From positions 1 to 27,271 of the IMG/VR virus record IMGVR_UViG_3300042480_000511: a DNA stretch of 27,271 nucleotides; one strand, 5' to 3'. The stretch comes from a virus. Made by a program: the position numbers and the translations under genes. Shown in pieces: positions 24,601-27,271 of the stretch (positions are counted from its first letter, which is position 1; each line of letters opens with the position of its first letter). The notes below the pieces were generated by a model. It made no database searches and was not told the origin of the DNA. It saw only the letters and a list, made by a program, of their open reading frames with translations.

Positions 24601-27028
24601 ATATACTAGTTGCTTTAAAATTTGAAGTAATTCTTTTTTTTACTAAATTTGATTCCAATACAGCACCAGAACCATTTCCACCAGTTAAAGTAATTTTTGG
24701 TTTTGATTGATAACCAATTCCTGGTGATAATAATTTTACTTCCTTCAGACTTCCTGTTATACATCCATTTGCAATGGCACCGAAACCAGAATTATCTTCA
24801 ATACTTATTCCAGAAAAATTAATTACATCATATCCTTCACCTTTACCATCAATGAATACTGAATCTAATTTTCCATAGTAAATATTATCTTGAAAAATAG
24901 TTGTTGAAAATAGTTCAACTCCGTCTGCTAAAATACCTATTTTTTTATTGATTGTATTTCTTTTTTCTGGGTCATCGAAAAATTGGTTTTTCTTAATTAA
25001 ATTAAATTTTTTAAATAATTTTTGGTGTTCTAATGTTTTATTTTGATAATTTAATTGTACAAAAGAATCTTCATTCCCTACATTCGAAAATTTAATATAA
25101 GTTTTGGTATATAAGTCAGTATTACTATAAGAAAGTTTAATATTATTCTCATCATATTTTGTCAAAAAGTAGATAGAAGTTTTAATTCCAGAATTAGAAG
25201 ATGGGCTATAATAAATTTTTTCTCCAGTGTAAAAATTATGATTGGGACAATTTAATACACTTGTAATCCCTACACTATCAATCCAATTTGGATTTGTGGT
25301 TTTAGTAACTTTTGTTTTTCTATCTGTTGCATAAATTGTGTCATGTGGTAAACCAGAAGAAGTGACATAAAAATTATCAAAATTATAGTCAACATAAGTA
25401 TTTTGCACTCCTGTTGGTAAAATCGAAATTGATGAAAAATAATTTAAAGCACTACTTGCCTTTTTAATTGTTTTTTTAATTTCAGTTTTTGATGCTATAT
25501 TTAAATTTGTTTCATTAATATCAACATAATACCCATTAGCATTAAAACCATAATCTTTTACACTTACCGATAAAATATTATCATTTTCATCATCTGGATT
25601 TAATAAGTCAAATCTATCTCCAATAATAAAATTTAAATTATCATAAAAATATAATCTACTACCATTAATAGATTTTATTTTATGAGATGATGGGATATTA
25701 TAATTCCAAAAATTAAATTCTTTTCTATCATTCAAATCAATTCCGAATGAAGAAAGTTGTATTTTGTCTCCAACTCTTAAACTAGATGTTTGCGAATAAT
25801 CAATAGTATCAATAATATTAATTAATCTAAATTCAACTTTAGTTCCATCATCTAGATATGAATATAAAAAGTTTTCCTCTACTAATTCTTCTCCAAAGTT
25901 TAAATCCGCAATAACACCAGAAACTCCAAGAAATTCTGTTAAAGTTTTATCCGTATAAGATAAAGTTATTGGATTTGCTAAATTTGATGTTTTTATAAAC
26001 AAAGAACCACTTTTATTAAATCCAACTGTAGAATCTACTATAATAAACGAAGACCCTTCGACAACAGACTCTGCAATATTTGTTTTTTTAGTTGGTTCAA
26101 AATTAAATACAAATGAAGTGGAATCTAAAGAAATTTCATATAAATCTCGGTCATCTACTGGTCTATACTCTACATTATAAACAGCAGCACTAGCAGTTTT
26201 GCCATTACTTAAAGTTTCAAATATAGTTTTTCCTTTTAATTGTTTTCTTAAAACAGAATCATTAACTCTGAATGTTTCATCTCTAACTATCTGCTCGACC
26301 AAAATATTCTTAGTAATCAAATAATTATTATCAGAAGGTCTCAACAAATAATCTTGTGGTTTGAGAACTTCAATATTTTTACTAAAAAGAACATTGAATA
26401 AAATTTTATAAGAAGTATCAGTTCCTTTTGAAATATAAAAATCTTTTGCTCTAGATAAAATATTTTTTAAATTTAATCCTGTTACAAACTGTCTATCCTC
26501 AAATCCAGGTAAAAATTGAGTTTTAAACTTTTTAAATATTTCATTAAAGAATAATAAATTTAAATTCGTTACTGTTCCATCAACACTATGTGATGTAGAA
26601 TCAGTAGATGAAAATACAAAAGAATCATTATTTGAATGTTTGTCTATCCCACTAAATCCACGAATACATCCAGTAAAACTATTTGTAGTAATACCAGTAT
26701 ATGTAATAATTTCATCATCAATTTTCAATAAACCATATTTTTGCGGAAATCCAATTGTATGATTGACTACAATTACATCATCAAAAGATGTTACATCTTT
26801 TGTTAAGATACAAGGAACTGCTGTAGTATAAAATGTTTCAGTATTAAAATTATCAATACTCTTATATTGTTGTAAATTGACTGCTAAATCTACAACACCA
26901 GTTTGATGTTCTTGAGAAATATAGTATTGCTCTAAAAATTCTCTAAAAAGTGGTGAATCATCATTCAAAAATTCTGGAATTTGTGATTCAACAATAGATT
27001 GAATTTTTACTCTTTTGATTTCCGACAT
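18674..27028 (-). CDS. Giant gp7-like baseplate wedge protein with long repeat insertions
   Basis: A 2784-residue structural protein. Residues 12-50 (IVESQIPEFLNDDSPLFREF, LEQYYISQ) and 190-225 (RAKDFYISKGTDTSYKILFN, VLFSKNIEVL) resemble the C-terminal domain of T4 gp7 (FFESRSYDFYSTKGIEASYK, then FLFKVLYNEEVEIE). Near 2446-2490, SYYQKFSYSIKG and then EPVRSIIHPAGFKEF resemble T4 SYYVMKIKSNLP and DVIRFVHPVGF, which soon follow in gp7. About 2200 residues intervene: NH.F.TG...(V/I).Y repeats, GSGY repeats, and a YHYH-like motif LGWAYDGNPIFGPYGK (about 1229-1245). In T4, gp7 is the central wedge protein between gp6 and gp8/gp10; gp8 lies three genes further on here. The gp7 link is an eye-made comparison: good for the two blocks, unknown for the rest. 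The start follows the 74-residue gene after one base. Confidence 0.85.
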   Translation of the reverse strand: MSEIKRVKIQSIVESQIPEFLNDDSPLFREFLEQYYISQEHQTGVVDLAVNLQQYKSIDNFNTETFYTTAVPCILTKDVTSFDDVIVVNHTIGFPQKYGLLKIDDEIITYTGITTNSFTGCIRGFSGIDKHSNNDSFVFSSTDSTSHSVDGTVTNLNLLFFNEIFKKFKTQFLPGFEDRQFVTGLNLKNILSRAKDFYISKGTDTSYKILFNVLFSKNIEVLKPQDYLLRPSDNNYLITKNILVEQIVRDETFRVNDSVLRKQLKGKTIFETLSNGKTASAAVYNVEYRPVDDRDLYEISLDSTSFVFNFEPTKKTNIAESVVEGSSFIIVDSTVGFNKSGSLFIKTSNLANPITLSYTDKTLTEFLGVSGVIADLNFGEELVEENFLYSYLDDGTKVEFRLINIIDTIDYSQTSSLRVGDKIQLSSFGIDLNDRKEFNFWNYNIPSSHKIKSINGSRLYFYDNLNFIIGDRFDLLNPDDENDNILSVSVKDYGFNANGYYVDINETNLNIASKTEIKKTIKKASSALNYFSSISILPTGVQNTYVDYNFDNFYVTSSGLPHDTIYATDRKTKVTKTTNPNWIDSVGITSVLNCPNHNFYTGEKIYYSPSSNSGIKTSIYFLTKYDENNIKLSYSNTDLYTKTYIKFSNVGNEDSFVQLNYQNKTLEHQKLFKKFNLIKKNQFFDDPEKRNTINKKIGILADGVELFSTTIFQDNIYYGKLDSVFIDGKGEGYDVINFSGISIEDNSGFGAIANGCITGSLKEVKLLSPGIGYQSKPKITLTGGNGSGAVLESNLVKKRITSNFKATSIYSNSINFSQNHNFDNFEEVFYNKNSNTSISPLINGASYFVGVTSTTQIKLYNTKNDSVSGINTISISGIGYSGVHSLTTVNSKNTITKIYVKNGGSGYSNRFVAVPSILSADNTTVGINTFDNYIFAKNHNFKNEDLVLYTTSDTVISGLSTQINYHVTVVDENKFKLSIAGIATNISRENYINKKYVNFNSVGVGTHKFSYPPIEINVDSISGITTTIIKPSLDPIVLGSFDNIFVENNGSNYGTPDIINFHRKPLVTVSNYTSKALLKPIISDGLIVDVQILNAGNGYSNDIDIVVTSESGKYAELHPTVVNGKITQVSVINSGLNYDKTNTSLDIKKRGSGARFIGNVFEWKLNQIERNKSIINFEDEGVIVPSDNDDFGLQFVNYYPSKKLRKNLNNFININGTENPPKGSTNPYQILGWAYDGNPIFGPYGKINGQIKQLKSSYNKITEFEVSNLVNLNLRPNFNSGFFVQDFYYDKAKSNGDLDKYNGMFIDNDDFPNINYGYFLSLDDEGNPEYPYLIGSEFKDIPIQENFEPSFNQELDFDNLDIVRNTGPYYLNSSYASYDLINKIESKYKQEFIVKQIQSSGINSISIYDTGQDYKTGDNLVFDNLTSGGTGISAAISRVEGKEVSNIQIGVSTFSGVTFITKGTRVKGIAKIPHNLITNDEILVTSISSSPYNYIQGFKKVLVNQKTVGLINDVPNQSTTGVTTHISVNDISGFEVDNLIKIGTETLRVIDISSSESKLFVNRYENYAGIHTVGIVSVALLPNTFTFNASQYDDTIIENKTIYFNPTNTIGIGTSGTNYYKLVGIKTDFGSFDAAITNYIGINTIALQIGDYVSGTNVSAGTTIISVGIGSIQISPNHSLGGGISTTVVSIQRSIYDKFVPSRSIYLPNHKYYTGQSLTYNVGLGGTGIIVSNTGAGSTFRINQNQTVYAVNLGNDYIGLSTLGFTTITGIGTTNNSLYFFSPTTNIGLAHSLTTQYSKITGTFENYSVIVSTAQTHGLETDDKIKFNVYPSFSNTIKLRYDSKLRKITTDKINFNASSVGVNTQTNEITIIDNKLKTGDKVVYYTNGNTVIGGLDDNKTYYILKQDPDKIKLSNYLYDTTVGTCISFTSVGVSTHSIALINPSVSLTKGDSLTFDLSDASGMDLRLYKDPNFVKEIESFKYIDNNNRKLNTQTTDVPNEIYYNLIPSESSFSELFQISSDTEVIANNRIKIVPSTFNNEYPIIGIGSTAFKFNLNTKPENTLYTISSGVSTIFYDTNSTNATGSISKIKVNFGGKRYTKLPKISSIETISGKNAILKSSSSTIGKVNHLERVKDGFNYPTDITLTPFLSAPAIVQIKDILRIDYVGITTGGKGYNTAPSLKVIGNDKIKLSAELQSGSIVGVKVVENTNDLTTPLRIVPINNSNGYEIDDIVATNDGSIVTLELLNDNQLYPLITTGYGKTETIFPFAIGDEIFIEKCRQQDKTKDNFNSKDYGYKFFTVTGISSENFTVTFSMTGVKDNLNLNQDNLEGNYINTYGYGVVINKKDMPEFEMVLIDDLSYISGEKVTGFDNVGNSVFSATVMENGWDNDINQLRLIGAKGELEVGNKLKGEKSLLNGTVEFVNKFNLKSTLGVIRDKVNDAGNEIGFLNNYQQRISDNSYYQKFSYSIKGEIPYDVWKEPVRSIIHPAGFKEFSDLDVISSISYTSTKNLKVGIANSTLDLVVNIDNLSSFYNRNNFSLVTEDEESLFEDGSIERVNIGAAEANVAGVGVIGPIFGRALKPYILSKTNKVLLMDDISDKFNGSNEYISIASTSASFDSFYPYYINLTTDNLNVGDYVGFSTLLIPDNTVITEIGVGSVRLNLPHKLNHGTQTSNVKIRRRLPGNSVVGIKSFSLTSKGTPLFYREFNSSSNSVVNIDNDIINLPNHNFQTGQKILYSGTISEFNPTGIANTSVENTFAYGINKKFDDTLWNSFDLTTVTFDSN
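18710..18855 (-). repeat. NHxFxTG...Y repeat, last copy, at the C-terminus of the gp7-like protein
   Basis: Encodes PNHNFQTGQKILYSGTISEF and continues to the stop. It begins like the copies at about 25115-25250, 24440-24575, 24090-24225 and 21280-21415 but loses the usual YY(V/I)....IKLS half, so the protein ends within or just after a degenerate repeat. Confidence 0.5.
18980..19155 (-). repeat. GDYV...VGIGS...PNH repeat, copy B in the gp7-like protein
   Basis: Encodes NLNVGDYVGFSTLLIPDNTV, then ITEIGVGSVRLNLPHKLNHG and VKIRRRLPG. It lines up with copy A (about 21950-22110) and with the copy in the 1674-residue protein (about 14130-14315). Confidence 0.6.
21280..21415 (-). repeat. NHxFxTG...Y repeat (gp7-like protein)
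   Basis: Encodes DNKLKTGDKVVYYTNGNTVI, then GGLDDNKTYYILKQDPDKIK and LSNY. This is the best match to the general pattern TGD.V.Y......I.GL.....YY(V/I)......IKLS. Confidence 0.65.
21950..22110 (-). repeat. GDYV...VGIGS...PNH repeat, copy A in the gp7-like protein
   Basis: Encodes NTIALQIGDYVSGTNVSAGT, then TIISVGIGSIQISPNHSLGG and GISTTVVSIQRSI. It is closest to the copy in the 1674-residue protein, which also has PNH followed by GI.TT...I.R. Confidence 0.65.
24090..24225 (-). repeat. NHxFxTG...Y repeat (gp7-like protein)
   Basis: Encodes KNHNFKNEDLVLYTTSDTVI, then SGLSTQINYHVTVVDENKFK and LSIAG. The NHNF and VISGL..Q..Y.V...(E/D)...KLS landmarks match the copy at about 21280-21415. Confidence 0.65.
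24440..24575 (-). repeat. NHxFxTG...Y repeat (gp7-like protein)
   Basis: Encodes QNHNFDNFEEVFYNKNSNTS, then INGASYFVGVTSTTQIKLYN. NHNF, E.V.Y and the Y.V....T.IKLYN landmarks are shared with the other copies. Confidence 0.6.
25115..25250 (-). repeat. NHxFxTG...Y repeat, first copy (gp7-like protein)
   Basis: Encodes PNHNFYTGEKIYYSPSSNSG, then IKTSIYFLTKYDENNIKLSY. NHNF.TG.K..Y and Y.(L/V)....(E/D).IKLS match the family. Confidence 0.6.
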
Positions 27029-27029
27029 C

Positions 27030-27254
27030 TTATCTTGTATAATTTCCGTTTACGTAACTTGATGTGACCGCATATTGTGTTGCTGAAGTATTTTCACCAG
27101 ATGTAATCACATCTTCTAGCACACTTACATTAAGTTTAGTAGTATCTAGTTCCAAGTATATATCCTTCAACGCAAGGACATCATTTGACTCTGGTATTGC
27201 TTCTATTTCAATACCAGCAGTGCTTGTAGATGATGTGAATGTGATTGTGGTCAA
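27030..27254 (-). CDS. Small unknown protein upstream of the gp7-like gene
   Basis: From a TTG start the product has 74 residues. It opens with a Thr/Ser-rich strand-like segment, then IEIEAIPESNDVLALKDIYL and ELDTTKLNVSVLEDVITSGE, ending SSYVNGNYTR. I do not recognise a family. The composition (acidic, beta-rich, no Cys, no membrane segment) fits a small virion or baseplate accessory protein. The sequence before the TTG reads AGAGGTGAAATTAAA, a good Shine-Dalgarno at workable spacing. The frame also stays open to the window edge (codons R-G-E-I-K), and an xTG codon straddles the edge at 27272-27270, so a start there cannot be excluded. The stop is one base before the giant gp7-like gene. In T4-like order gp6 would be expected further upstream. 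Confidence 0.7.
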   Translation of the reverse strand: MTTITFTSSTSTAGIEIEAIPESNDVLALKDIYLELDTTKLNVSVLEDVITSGENTSATQYAVTSSYVNGNYTR

Positions 27255-27271
27255 TTTAATTTCACCTCTCA

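Noticed and set aside
18674-27028. Frameshift or fusion artefact explaining the 2784-residue length
   Set aside because: The frame is open throughout with consistent codon use and ends with recognisable repeats; very large baseplate genes are usual in cyanophages.
1-27271. Defence, anti-defence, toxin-antitoxin, integrase or auxiliary metabolic genes
   Set aside because: No reading frame outside the structural genes is long enough or recognisable; the gaps between genes are all under 65 bases.

Overview
The window is a dense structural-gene block from a T4-like contractile-tailed phage, most like the marine cyanophage group (Kyanoviridae) or a related pelagic myophage. The evidence is direct protein recognition (baseplate wedge gp8, neck proteins gp13 and gp14, a DUF4815-type giant virion protein, cyanophage-style tail fibres), the conserved order gp8 ... 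gp13-gp14, strongly AT-rich DNA, and late-promoter-like NATAAATA boxes at gene starts. Every gene supported here lies on the minus strand, so transcription runs from high to low coordinates. No host gene, tRNA, mobile element, CRISPR array or metabolic gene is visible.

Layout in transcription order. A small unknown protein (27254-27030) is followed after one base by a 2784-residue baseplate protein (27028-18674). The first ~245 residues and a stretch near residue 2450-2495 of that protein resemble the C-terminal part of T4 gp7, with about 2200 residues of repeats between. Next come a 752-residue tail-fibre/adhesin-like protein with a poly-glycine C-terminal domain (18639-16381), a 118-residue mini-fibre protein (16365-16009), a 1674-residue repeat protein with an apparent seven-bladed propeller (15949-10925), gp8 with a cyanophage-type insertion (10893-9337), and a 2474-residue DUF4815-type protein (9330-1906). 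A 66-residue coiled-coil protein overlaps that gene's end (1909-1709). Then come a 112-residue BppU/Ig-like protein (1675-1337), a 75-residue fibre-tip-like protein (1331-1104), gp13 (1076-261) and the start of gp14 (261 to the window edge).

The products probably work together as the outer baseplate, its fibres and receptor-binding parts, and the neck that joins tail to head. The slot that holds genes 9-12 and wac (fibritin) in T4 is filled here by unrelated or highly diverged proteins. The giant proteins share several families of short beta-type repeats, as if built from a common pool of modules. All gaps between genes are under 65 bases, so there is no long non-coding stretch. I found no clearly new enzymatic or defence system. 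The unusual content is the architecture of the baseplate and fibre proteins: a gp7-like core split by ~2200 residues, a propeller inside a repeat scaffold, a poly-glycine adhesin, and repeat modules shared between genes.
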